Below, one piece after another: positions 44,392 to 52,492 of a stretch of DNA of 58,506 nt. The position numbers and the translations under genes are program-made. Under the pieces are notes generated by a model that was not told the DNA's origin, did no database searches, and saw only the letters and a list, made by a program, of their open reading frames with translations. Origin of the DNA: JBAXPV01 sp037132075 (GTDB taxonomy: Bacteria > Bacteroidota > Bacteroidia > Bacteroidales > CAIXZF01); contig JBAXPV010000025.1 of NCBI GenBank assembly GCA_037132075.1, forward strand, positions 1 through 58,506. Reading direction: 5' to 3'. How positions within the stretch are numbered: position 1 is the first letter of the stretch; every line of letters starts with the position of its first letter.

Positions 44392-46551
44392 CTATTGTGG
44401 TATATATGAGCCATTTACATCCCCATAACAAAGGCCTTTGATGTTACAGCTAACCGGTGCAATTCCAGGAACAATGATCGAATGAGTTTCAAAAACCCAA
44501 TCACGATGCATTGGGTATTCAAGAATCACCCCGGTAAATCGCTTTACTACCAGGAGCGCATCTTTCGAATTTACGACATTATCATCATTCACGTCCGCTG
44601 CTAGTAAAGGCAATCCTGAAAGACCAAGAAGACTTACAAAATATTTAATAATCATCAAAGCATCCGCTGAATTCACGCCTCCCCAGCTTGCATTACTTTC
44701 AGCACGTACTGAATAATTACCGGATGACACATTATTGAATGAATACATACCATATTGATTGGTCACGGTCTCTGAAAGAACAGAGTCATTTTGCATCAAT
44801 CTTACAGTGACTCCCGACAAAGGTGTCTCATCAAAATTGTCATACTTTATATACCCGTTAACGGAACTGATTTCAGGACTACTGGATAAACTTCCTGCCT
44901 GAATGAAAAGATAAGAGTCACTTGTGGTATTATCTCCGTCTGCTATAGCTATCCTTAGATGATAAGTAGCACCCGGTATCGTTGCAATACCAGCCATCAA
45001 TGGAGTTGTATATGAATCAAGCTGTATTTCATTACGATAATTTTTTACATAATACTGGCAATTCATACAAATACCTGCATCATTATATCCATAGTTGATT
45101 GTATTGATGCCAACTGCGATGTTATTGCTACCCGGAATAAGTGCCATATTTGTATTATGGTAATCACCACCACCAGGCTTTGGCCCACTGATATAAATAG
45201 CAAAACAATCATTTGTTTGATTGATAAGTTCAGGATATTCTTCAGAACCAAAAACATAACTAAACTGAAACCAATCGTTCAATGGTTTAATGTCACATTC
45301 GAGGATTGCGGCATCATGGGTCGTCGCATTAATCATAGCTGACAAAAGTGAATCACCTGGCAATCCAAGATCCTGGCCTGCTGCAGTATTGTCGTTGGGG
45401 CCAATCGCTGTTGTAACAAGCCCTGTCGAAATTACGATCCCTGTATCCAGGCCCAGCTTCGTACATGCTGCACTAAAACTTCCAATAGCACCAGAGGCTC
45501 CGGTAAAACTAATATTAGACATAATAACCCCATTCCCTTGAAAGATGGATTCAAAAGTATTGGGGACATTCACGATGGGATTTACCGAAAGATATTTAGT
45601 AGCTACAAAGTTGTCTTGTACGGTATCATCGTCGAAGTCCATATCATTTGGAATCGGAATTGAAGTAAAAGCAATAAATGGATAGATTCCACATGAACTT
45701 ATTGTAATTGCCTGGCTAAACTGATAATACAACTCATCATCAGGATTCAAGGTGTCAGTAATTGTATCATTAATTATTGTCGTGTCATTGAAAATGAAGT
45801 GGATAGGGATGTTCGTTTCTACCATATCACCTACATTATAAACCCATACTTCTGGATAATAGCTTATTGGGTAGGAACTTTCAGTAATGCCTCTCACATA
45901 TTGAACAATTTCAACCTCATGAAAGAAGACTGGCACAACATCTAAAGTATAATCTTCAGTTTCACCAAAATGATCTGATCCGCAAGGCATGGGTAGCTGA
46001 TCCCGGTTCATTACAATTCTTATCCTAAGGTCTCCAATTTCTGCAGTAAGCGGAACAATCACATTTGCTGTAAAAACAGTAGGTCCTCCTGTTACCACAA
46101 TAGGATTGTCATCCAGGAAAGAACCATTATGATTCCAGTCAATCCATACGCCGCATTGGGTCATTGGCGACGGTTCTCCATTTATAACAAATAAAACTAA
46201 AGTGTCGCCAACGATGCATGTAGTGCTCAGACTGGAATAATCAGAATATCCACCATTCTGGCAATAACTCGAATTCTGTATTGAGCCAAATTGAACATGT
46301 GAAATATAGTCAGCAGAAGTATCTGCCCCTGAATTACAATATTCCAGGGTCATATTCTGACTTGTCTTTTTGGCTGAATGCCCTGGTAATGGGATTTTTC
46401 GTTGACCGGCAGCCATGTTATGTCCATGAACAAGCCTGGTTTGAATTGTTTTTTGTTTTATTGCAGCGATCGCCGGTGATTGCGCGAAATTCACCGAAGA
46501 GATAAATACACTGCAAAAAATTAATGCGCTGAACGGGGGGAAAATTTTCAT
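44392..46551 (-). CDS. Secreted multidomain protein: GEVED, choice-of-anchor L, dockerin-like repeats
   Basis: The 719-residue exported protein has a signal peptide (ALIFCSVFISSVNFAQ). Domain order: GEVED-type (about 135-210, VWIDWNHNGSF...GETEDYTLDV), a linker beta domain, a choice-of-anchor L-type domain (about 330-555, with FSYVFGSEEYPE), a carboxypeptidase-regulatory-like fold (VNGYIKYDNFDETPLSGVTV, about 570), and two EF-hand-like dockerin-type repeats (SADALMIIKYF, DVNDDNVVNSKDALLVVKRF). It ends in GDVNGSYIPQ, a motif found at ends of secreted Bacteroidota proteins. Probably a cell-surface or adhesin-type protein; ligand unknown. It ends back to back with the GH13 gene. Confidence 0.75.
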   Translation of the reverse strand: MKIFPPFSALIFCSVFISSVNFAQSPAIAAIKQKTIQTRLVHGHNMAAGQRKIPLPGHSAKKTSQNMTLEYCNSGADTSADYISHVQFGSIQNSSYCQNGGYSDYSSLSTTCIVGDTLVLFVINGEPSPMTQCGVWIDWNHNGSFLDDNPIVVTGGPTVFTANVIVPLTAEIGDLRIRIVMNRDQLPMPCGSDHFGETEDYTLDVVPVFFHEVEIVQYVRGITESSYPISYYPEVWVYNVGDMVETNIPIHFIFNDTTIINDTITDTLNPDDELYYQFSQAITISSCGIYPFIAFTSIPIPNDMDFDDDTVQDNFVATKYLSVNPIVNVPNTFESIFQGNGVIMSNISFTGASGAIGSFSAACTKLGLDTGIVISTGLVTTAIGPNDNTAAGQDLGLPGDSLLSAMINATTHDAAILECDIKPLNDWFQFSYVFGSEEYPELINQTNDCFAIYISGPKPGGGDYHNTNMALIPGSNNIAVGINTINYGYNDAGICMNCQYYVKNYRNEIQLDSYTTPLMAGIATIPGATYHLRIAIADGDNTTSDSYLFIQAGSLSSSPEISSVNGYIKYDNFDETPLSGVTVRLMQNDSVLSETVTNQYGMYSFNNVSSGNYSVRAESNASWGGVNSADALMIIKYFVSLLGLSGLPLLAADVNDDNVVNSKDALLVVKRFTGVILEYPMHRDWVFETHSIIVPGIAPVSCNIKGLCYGDVNGSYIPQ

Positions 46552-46782
46552 AGCAATAAATTTTTAACGTAAATAAAGAACTAGGATAAAAGTACATCAA
46601 TTCTTACCGAAATGGTGATTTTTATCATTATTTTAGTATTTAATTATATAAATACCAAATTATAAACCTGAATATCAAGCAATTACTTATAAAAAAAATA
46701 AACTCAAAACTAACGAAAATCATAGAAAAGTCACCCGCCTTACCTAAAACAGGCCAAAGAGTTAACCGTATCACGAACCCAA

Positions 46783-46846
46783 CCCTCCCCAATCTTGGGA
46801 GAACGGTGGGATTTGCCCTCTCCAATTTGGGGAGGGCAGGGTGGGG
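46783..46846. repeat. GC-rich REP-like inverted repeat
   Basis: CCCTCCCCAATCTTGGGAG (46783-46801) is followed by a second, stronger hairpin GCCCTCTCCAA/TTTGGGGAGGGC (46815-46837). The two motifs share the CCCTCxCCAA-TTGGGGAG pattern. No transposase is present, and the type resembles short dispersed bacterial repeats. Confidence 0.6.
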
Positions 46847-46870
46847 TATGTAAGAAGTGAAAGTTAAAAG

Positions 46871-46897
46871 AAAAAAGGCCAGCTCAATGAGCTGGCC
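46871..46897 (-). terminator. Intrinsic terminator of hydrogenase operon 2
   Basis: GGCCAGCT (46877-46884) pairs perfectly with AGCTGGCC (46890-46897) around a five-base loop. Six T residues follow on the minus strand (46876-46871). It lies about 10 bases after the hydA stop. Confidence 0.92.
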
Positions 46898-46906
46898 CCC
46901 GGGAAT

Positions 46907-48700
46907 CTAGTATCGCTTCCTTGGTTTGTAGTGTGTGTGTAGTAAGTCGTGTGATTTGTGTCCAAGTGGTTCACCAAGGAACTCTTTATAGATATACGAT
47001 ACTTCTGGGTTTTCATGTGATTTGCGTCTAGCCATGCCTTCATCCTCTGCATAAATAGCATCGGCACGTTTCTGACGAATTTCAGGAGAGGTCGGGATCG
47101 GCTGTCCGCCGCCTCCGATACATCCTCCCGGACAACCCATCACCTCAATGAAGTGATAAGCTGCGGTTTTATTGATTACAGCTTCCATCACCTGTTTGGC
47201 ATTAGAAAGACCATGCGCAATTGCAACACTGAGTTCAACGCCTTCAAGGAAACTCCATTCGGGTTTCACATCCTTGATCATGACTTTCGCCTCTTTTACG
47301 CCCTCCATTCCCCGAACAGGTAAAATGTTTAGCTTGGCAAAAGGAACTTCACGGCCCGTAACGATCTCATAGGCTGTCCGTAAGGCTGCTTCCATAACAC
47401 CACCGGTTGACCCGAAAATGACAGCAGCTCCGGTAGATTCTCCCATAATGGTGTCATATTGCATGTCATCGAGTTTATCAAACTCAATACCAGCCTGTTT
47501 GATCATCATGGCAAGTTCGCGGGTGGTAAGCACAAAGTCAACATCCTGGTAACCACTGTCGCGAAGTTCAGGACGACCACATTCAAATTTCTTAGCAGTA
47601 CATGGCATGATGGAAACACAAACCATATTTTTGGCGTTGATGTTTTTCTTCTGGGCATAATACGTCTTGGCCAGGGCACCAAACATCTGCTGTGGTGATT
47701 TACAGGTAGATAAGTTCGGGAGCATATCAGAATACATATGCTCTATGTATTTGATCCAACCCGGGGAGCAAGAAGTAAACATGGGCAGGACAACATCTTC
47801 GTCCTTGTCGACCAGCGCTTTTTTCAAACGGGTCAGTAACTCAGTTCCTTCTTCAAGAATCGTGAGGTCGGCAGTGAAGTCAGTATCAAGGATTGAATCA
47901 AATCCCATGGCTTTCAGCGCAGCAACCATCTTACCAGTCACGCGGCTTCCAGTTTCCATGCCCAGGTCTTCACCCAGGGCCACACGAACCGCAGGTGCTG
48001 TCTCAACAACCACATGTTTGTTGGGATCGTTGATGGCTTCCCATACCTCTTCTATATACGAACGTTCGGTAAGGGCACCGGTAGGACAACGGTTCACGCA
48101 CTGACCACAATTGGTGCAAACAACCTCATTCATTGGCTTGTTGAGGAAGGTGGAGATCTTCTGATGATCGCCTTTATGACATACAGCCAGCGCGCTGACG
48201 GCTTGTAATTCGGTACAGGTTCTTACACATCGCTGACAACGGATACATTTGCTGTCGTCCTTGCTGATTGAAGGTGAAGAAATGTCAATGATCTTGTCTT
48301 TTTGTTTTACGAGATCTGTAAAGACCTGCTGACCGTAGCGATAATCGCCGGCAATCGTTTGCAGTTCACAGTTTCCATTTTTAAAACACTTGGTACAATC
48401 GGCATTATGCTCACTCAGTAGGAGTTCCACCACATGCTTACGAGCCGTGCGTACACTTTTGCTGTTGGTGTGAATCTCCATCCCTTCTGATACCGGCGTG
48501 GCACAGCTGGCGGCAAGCAAGCGGGCACCTTTCACCTCAACAATACATACACGACAGTTGCCGGCTACGCTGAGGTCCTCATGGTAACATAAGGTAGGAA
48601 TGTGAATATTGAGTTTCTTAGCTGCATCTAGGATCGTAGTACCCTCTTCAACAGTTACCGGTTTATCGTTTATCTTGAGATTGACAAAATACTTAGCCAT
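46907..48700 (-). CDS. hydA: [FeFe]-hydrogenase catalytic subunit HydA, operon 2
   Basis: 597 residues with the same modules as HydA of operon 1: [2Fe-2S] (CYHEDLSVAGNCRVCIVE), His-Cys3 (CTKCFKNGNCELQTIAG), ferredoxin motifs (CIRCQRCVRTC, CTNCGQCVNRCP) and the H-cluster domain. The motifs are PCTAKKFECGRPE and MGCPGGCIGGGGQP, but the first H-cluster motif reads TSCSPGW instead of TSCCPGW, replacing the second Cys by Ser. It is the last gene of the operon order hydC-hydB-hydA, followed by a strong terminator. Activity cannot be assumed from the family alone because of that substitution. Confidence 0.94.
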   Translation of the reverse strand: MAKYFVNLKINDKPVTVEEGTTILDAAKKLNIHIPTLCYHEDLSVAGNCRVCIVEVKGARLLAASCATPVSEGMEIHTNSKSVRTARKHVVELLLSEHNADCTKCFKNGNCELQTIAGDYRYGQQVFTDLVKQKDKIIDISSPSISKDDSKCIRCQRCVRTCTELQAVSALAVCHKGDHQKISTFLNKPMNEVVCTNCGQCVNRCPTGALTERSYIEEVWEAINDPNKHVVVETAPAVRVALGEDLGMETGSRVTGKMVAALKAMGFDSILDTDFTADLTILEEGTELLTRLKKALVDKDEDVVLPMFTSCSPGWIKYIEHMYSDMLPNLSTCKSPQQMFGALAKTYYAQKKNINAKNMVCVSIMPCTAKKFECGRPELRDSGYQDVDFVLTTRELAMMIKQAGIEFDKLDDMQYDTIMGESTGAAVIFGSTGGVMEAALRTAYEIVTGREVPFAKLNILPVRGMEGVKEAKVMIKDVKPEWSFLEGVELSVAIAHGLSNAKQVMEAVINKTAAYHFIEVMGCPGGCIGGGGQPIPTSPEIRQKRADAIYAEDEGMARRKSHENPEVSYIYKEFLGEPLGHKSHDLLHTHYKPRKRY

Positions 48701-48721
48701 GGGTTTGCTTGTTTTTGACGA

Positions 48722-49888
48722 TTAATAAATGATCTCTTCCCTGAAGTTATCGACGATAGAGATAAAAGGATTGGCAACACTCTGGCCAAGTCCGCATTTG
48801 GCAGCTACTTTCATCGTTTGAGAAAGCTTCTTGAGATCTTCGAGGTAGGAGGGTTTTCTCTCCCCTTTTTTTACAGCTTCGATGCCTTTCAGCAGCTGCT
48901 GGCAACCAACGCGACAAGGGGTGCATTGACCACAACTCTCCTCGGTGAAGAACTCAAGATAGTCATGCAGCACATTATACATGGAACGGCTGCTGTTAAA
49001 AATCATCATAGATCCACCGGTGGGAATTCCTTCAAAGCCAATGATGGTGGATTCGAAGTTCTTTCGCGGAACACAATGTCCGGATGCACCACCAACCTGT
49101 ACGGCCTTGGCATCACCATCACCGAAATCATGAACAAAATCCTGCAAAGGCATCCCCAGCTCAAGTTCATGGATACCAGCATGGGGCGTATCCCCTGATA
49201 CAGAGAACACTTTTGAACCACGGGAGTCTTTGGTTCCCAAAGCTTTGAATTTCTCAACACCCAGTCGACAGATCATGGTCACATAAACCAGGGTCTCTAC
49301 ATTGTTAATGACTGTAGGTTTGTAGTTATAACCAGCCACGGTAGGGTAGGGTGGTTTGTTTCTTGGCTCGCCCCTGAAACCTTGCATCGACTCAAACAAA
49401 GCGCTCTCTTCACCACAGATATAGGCACCACTTCCTGAAACCAAAAAGATTTTAAAGTCAACATTTCGATCCCGTAATTGTTTGTTAAACAGGTCAATCT
49501 TAGCCTGTAGATCTTTTTTCAGGAAGTTATACTCGCCCCTGAGATAGATATAACCTTCACTGGCACCAATGGCATAACCACAAATCGCCATCCCCGTAAA
49601 AACCTTTTCAGGGACACGGTCAAGGATCTCACGGTCTTTGAATGTCCCGGGTTCTCCCTCATCAGCATTACAGATGACATATTTTGCGTCACTGTCTTCA
49701 TTTTTTGTAAATTTCCATTTCAGACCTGTTGGAAAGCCTGCGCCCCCACGACCTTTTAGTCCTGAGTCGATCACGTCCAGAATTACCTCATCCCGGGACT
49801 TGCTGAGGGTCTTGTCTAAAGTTCCCAGGAAATCACAATCGGTGAGATCAAATATAATATCTACTTTTTTTAAACTTTTCGTTTCCAT
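48722..49888 (-). CDS. hydB: [FeFe]-hydrogenase subunit HydB (short NuoF form), operon 2
   Basis: This 388-residue flavoprotein contains only the NuoF core: FMN/NAD(H) motifs GRGGAGFPTGLKW (about 47), CNADEGEPGTFKDR (about 72), ICGEESALFESMQG (about 160), and the [4Fe-4S] ligands ESCGQCTPC and CGLGQ near 325-370. The N-terminal thioredoxin and C-terminal ferredoxin domains of its operon 1 paralogue are absent. It would accept or donate NAD(H) electrons via HydC of the same operon, but lacks the extra cluster chain. It lies 31 bases after hydC and 21 bases before hydA. Confidence 0.94.
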   Translation of the reverse strand: METKSLKKVDIIFDLTDCDFLGTLDKTLSKSRDEVILDVIDSGLKGRGGAGFPTGLKWKFTKNEDSDAKYVICNADEGEPGTFKDREILDRVPEKVFTGMAICGYAIGASEGYIYLRGEYNFLKKDLQAKIDLFNKQLRDRNVDFKIFLVSGSGAYICGEESALFESMQGFRGEPRNKPPYPTVAGYNYKPTVINNVETLVYVTMICRLGVEKFKALGTKDSRGSKVFSVSGDTPHAGIHELELGMPLQDFVHDFGDGDAKAVQVGGASGHCVPRKNFESTIIGFEGIPTGGSMMIFNSSRSMYNVLHDYLEFFTEESCGQCTPCRVGCQQLLKGIEAVKKGERKPSYLEDLKKLSQTMKVAAKCGLGQSVANPFISIVDNFREEIIY

Positions 49889-49919
49889 AATTTTCCTTTT
49901 TCTATTAGCTGGCTATGGA

Positions 49920-50390
49920 CTATTTCTTGTCTCTCTTATATTCTTCGAGGATATCAATTGCACGTGCTGCTGTCAATTCAGGGAAGATTTCGTCGTTGAT
50001 CAGCATTACAGGTCCTTTGTGACACCATCCCAGGCAGTTGGCCGTAAGTAAGGTGAACATCTTGTCGTGAGAAGTTTCCCCTACTTTGATTTTTAACTGA
50101 TCTTCCATTGCGTGAATGATCTCATCTTTCCCTGCCATATGACAAGAAATCGTCTTGCAGATCCGGATGATGTTCTTGCCACGTGGTACTGTGTCAAGAA
50201 AAGTATAAAAAGAGGCTGTCCCGTAAACATCTGCCGTTGCCAGATCAAGTTCTTTGGCCACAGAGACCATGGCCTCTTCGGATAAATAACGCTCAGCTGC
50301 CACAAGGCCCTGAAGTACAGGCATCAGACTGTTCCTGGAACGCCCGTGTTTTTCAACAAGTTCTTTAACCAGATTTTCTGTATTTGACAT
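49920..50390 (-). CDS. hydC: [FeFe]-hydrogenase subunit HydC (NuoE-like), operon 2
   Basis: This [2Fe-2S] subunit has 156 residues, with C-x4-C in ICKTISCHMAG (about 83-88) and C-x3-C in NCLGWCHKGP (about 123-127). It is the first gene of operon 2 (hydC-hydB-hydA), the reverse of where it stands in operon 1. Its promoter region has a -7 box flanked by two near-identical palindromes. Confidence 0.92.
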   Translation of the reverse strand: MSNTENLVKELVEKHGRSRNSLMPVLQGLVAAERYLSEEAMVSVAKELDLATADVYGTASFYTFLDTVPRGKNIIRICKTISCHMAGKDEIIHAMEDQLKIKVGETSHDKMFTLLTANCLGWCHKGPVMLINDEIFPELTAARAIDILEEYKRDKK

Positions 50391-50414
50391 AATTTTTTGG
50401 ATTGAATTAAGTTA

Positions 50415-50432
50415 TTGTTATTCATTTAACAA
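50415..50432. promoter_or_regulatory. Palindrome B of hydrogenase operon 2
   Basis: TTGTTA-TTCATT-TAACAA, perfect 6-bp half-sites with a 6-bp spacer, the geometry of Crp/Fnr-family operators. It lies just downstream of the -7 box, in the leader of hydC, a position fitting repression. Confidence 0.65.
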
Positions 50433-50440
50433 ATACCCCG

Positions 50441-50448
50441 CAAAGATA
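50441..50448 (-). promoter_or_regulatory. Bacteroidota -7 box for hydrogenase operon 2
   Basis: It reads TATCTTTG on the minus strand, about 50 bases before the hydC ATG, between the two palindromes. Confidence 0.6.
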
Positions 50449-50458
50449 CGGTCTTTTA

Positions 50459-50476
50459 TTGTTACTGAATTAACAA
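50459..50476. promoter_or_regulatory. Palindrome A of hydrogenase operon 2
   Basis: TTGTTA-CTGAAT-TAACAA; with flanks the arms are seven bases (ATTGTTA/TAACAAT) and perfect. It lies upstream of the -7 box, exactly 44 bases from palindrome B, close to four helical turns. Confidence 0.65.
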
Positions 50477-50518
50477 TGCATTGAATATTTTGCTGAATCA
50501 ATCAATTTATAATTATTC

Positions 50519-50526
50519 TAAATTTG
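50519..50526 (+). promoter_or_regulatory. Possible -7 box for truA
   Basis: TAAATTTG, 33 bases before the ATG at 50560. It makes the TTG at 50524 unlikely as a start. Confidence 0.45.
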
Positions 50527-50559
50527 CTGAATCCAAACTACTTAACCTTCACAGGAATC

Positions 50560-51333
50560 ATGCGTTATTTTTTGCAACTTTCATATAATGGGAATGCCTA
50601 TCATGGCTGGCAGATCCAACCCAATGCCGTCAGTGTGCAAGAAATAATGAACGAACGCCTCTCTTTGCTGTTAAAAACTAACATCATGCTTACTGGGTGC
50701 GGCCGGACAGACACAGGAGTGCATGCCCGTGAGTTCTTCGCTCATTTCGACTTTCCTGAAACCTGGAGTCAGCAAGAATGCACACAGCTTGGGTACAAGC
50801 TGGATAAATTCCTACCCTACGACATCGCTGTTTATAAAGTATTTCAGGTGAAAGATGCTGCTCACGCCCGCTTTTCTGCAGCTTCACGTACCTACAATTA
50901 CCTGATCAGCCTTCAAAAAGATCCATTCATGGATCTTTTTGCCTATCATTTTAGCATCCCCCTCGACCTGGAAGCAATGAATCATTGTGCCAAAATTCTG
51001 CTGGAATACAAAGACTTTGCCTGTTTTTCGAAAGTCGACAATGACAGCATGACCACTGATTGTATATTGAAAGAAATCTCCTGGACTCAGCATAACAATC
51101 AGCTGATATTTTCAATTAAAGCCAATCGTTTTTTGAGAAACATGGTCAGGGCTATCGTCGGAACCCTGATGGATATAGGCAGAGGCAGATATGGTGAGGA
51201 GAAACTGAGAGAAATCCTGGGATCCGGAAATCGCCGTCAAGCCGGGGAATCCGTCCCTGCCCATGGCTTATACCTGCAGAAGGTGGAATACCCTGAAAGT
51301 ATATTCATGGCACCTCATCGTTTAGACCCCTGA
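50560..51333 (+). CDS. truA: tRNA pseudouridine(38-40) synthase
   Basis: TruA isomerises uridines in the anticodon arm of many tRNAs. About 257 residues. The N-terminal strand MRYFLQLSYNGNAYHGWQ, the catalytic Asp in GCGRTDTGVHA (about 47-57), and the C-terminal RNFLRNMVRAIVGTL-like segment (about 192-206) mark the family. A TTG at 50524 extends the frame but overlaps the -7 box, so 50560 is the start. It is divergent from hydrogenase operon 2. Confidence 0.95.
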   Translation: MRYFLQLSYNGNAYHGWQIQPNAVSVQEIMNERLSLLLKTNIMLTGCGRTDTGVHAREFFAHFDFPETWSQQECTQLGYKLDKFLPYDIAVYKVFQVKDAAHARFSAASRTYNYLISLQKDPFMDLFAYHFSIPLDLEAMNHCAKILLEYKDFACFSKVDNDSMTTDCILKEISWTQHNNQLIFSIKANRFLRNMVRAIVGTLMDIGRGRYGEEKLREILGSGNRRQAGESVPAHGLYLQKVEYPESIFMAPHRLDP

Positions 51334-51379
51334 AAATCTAGTCATTGCACCTCATCCAACAATAGCTCCGTGTAAATAA

Positions 51380-52426
51380 CTATATCTGATTTCCGAAACA
51401 CCGATAATTATCATTCTCAAATCTCTCTTCAAAAAGAAGTTTTCCATGGAAAGCCGGTGCCTTCTTGCCTTTGACAAAGAGCTTGTCGCCCTCAAGCACT
51501 CTGGCTTCATCCCAAAGTCCAAGGGCGAAAAATGAATCCAGCAACTCCAATCCGCCTTCTACAATGAGAGATTGTATCCCCCTGGAATACAATGTGTCTA
51601 ATAATTGTGGAATTATAGCAGCGGTAAAATCAAGTTTCAGATAATGAATCGGCGGATCATCCTCTTTTTCAACAGAAGTCAGGATGAGCGTTGGCGCTGA
51701 ACGGTCGAACAATTTGAGATGACCCGGCAAGCTAAGATTCTCATCGATTACAATTCTTAAGGGATTTCTTCCTGCCCATTCTCTGACGGTCAGTGCAGGA
51801 TCATCGTTATAAGCTGTCCGGGTACCAACCATCACCGCATCTTCCATGGATCGCCACTGATGGACCAGTTGTTTCATGCTGTCATTCGTAATCCAGTTGC
51901 TGCGATTCGAGCCTGGCTTACTCCGGTCGATGTCGATAAATCCATCCCGGGTCTGTGCCCATTTCAGGATGATATAAGGCCTTTTCTTTTGAAAGAAAGT
52001 TACAAATCGACGATTCATCTGAAGGGCTTCTTCAGACAATACCCCACTAATGACCTCAACGCCAGCCTGGCGTAGCTTTATTAGGCCTTGCCCGACTACC
52101 AATGGATTCGGATCGGTATGGGCTATCACAAGTCGTTTTACCCCGCTGTCGATGATCAGGTCAGCACAAGGTGGAGTCTTGCCGTGATGACAGCATGGCT
52201 CAAGATTTACATAAAGTGTGGCCTGTTTTAATAGCCTCTGATCTGCGACCTGGCTGATCGCATTCACTTCAGCATGTGGCCCGCCAAATTTCTGATGAAA
52301 ACCCTCCCCGATAATCCGATCACCAATAGCCAGAACAGCCCCTACCAGCGGATTGGGGGAGACACTCCCAAGACCTTGCCTGGCAAGATCAAGACACCTT
52401 TGCATGAATTTCTCGTCCAACTCCAT
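51380..52426 (-). CDS. ribD: Bifunctional riboflavin biosynthesis protein RibD
   Basis: The N-terminal deaminase and C-terminal reductase convert the early pyrimidine intermediate of riboflavin synthesis. 348 residues: a zinc site with HAEVNA (about 50) and PCCHHGKTPPCADL (about 75-88), then the DHFR-like reductase with MVGTRTAYNDDPALTVR (about 197) and GGLELLDSF near 290. The length is normal. The gene stands alone here, with a -7 box four bases before the start codon. Confidence 0.96.
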   Translation of the reverse strand: MELDEKFMQRCLDLARQGLGSVSPNPLVGAVLAIGDRIIGEGFHQKFGGPHAEVNAISQVADQRLLKQATLYVNLEPCCHHGKTPPCADLIIDSGVKRLVIAHTDPNPLVVGQGLIKLRQAGVEVISGVLSEEALQMNRRFVTFFQKKRPYIILKWAQTRDGFIDIDRSKPGSNRSNWITNDSMKQLVHQWRSMEDAVMVGTRTAYNDDPALTVREWAGRNPLRIVIDENLSLPGHLKLFDRSAPTLILTSVEKEDDPPIHYLKLDFTAAIIPQLLDTLYSRGIQSLIVEGGLELLDSFFALGLWDEARVLEGDKLFVKGKKAPAFHGKLLFEERFENDNYRCFGNQI

Positions 52427-52430
52427 GATG

Positions 52431-52438
52431 CAAAGGTA
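52431..52438 (-). promoter_or_regulatory. Bacteroidota -7 box for ribD
   Basis: It reads TACCTTTG on the minus strand and lies four bases from the ATG. Translation would have to be leaderless or use a slightly downstream start. Confidence 0.5.
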
Positions 52439-52492
52439 TATTTTAGGTGTTAAACCTGATCAGCCGAAGGATAGAATATTTACTTTTATGCC

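Larger units (their letters stand above)
46552..46906. other. Gap with a REP-like hairpin and terminator
   Basis: No gene is supported. The stretch holds the AT-rich leader of the GEVED gene, a GC-rich inverted repeat (46783-46846) and the terminator of the second hydrogenase operon (46871-46897). A 61-codon minus-strand frame in 46640-46825 spans the repeat and looks spurious. Confidence 0.6.

Noticed and set aside
46640..46825. 61-codon minus-strand frame beside hydrogenase operon 2
   Set aside because: It runs through the GC-rich inverted repeat and lacks a promoter or family features.
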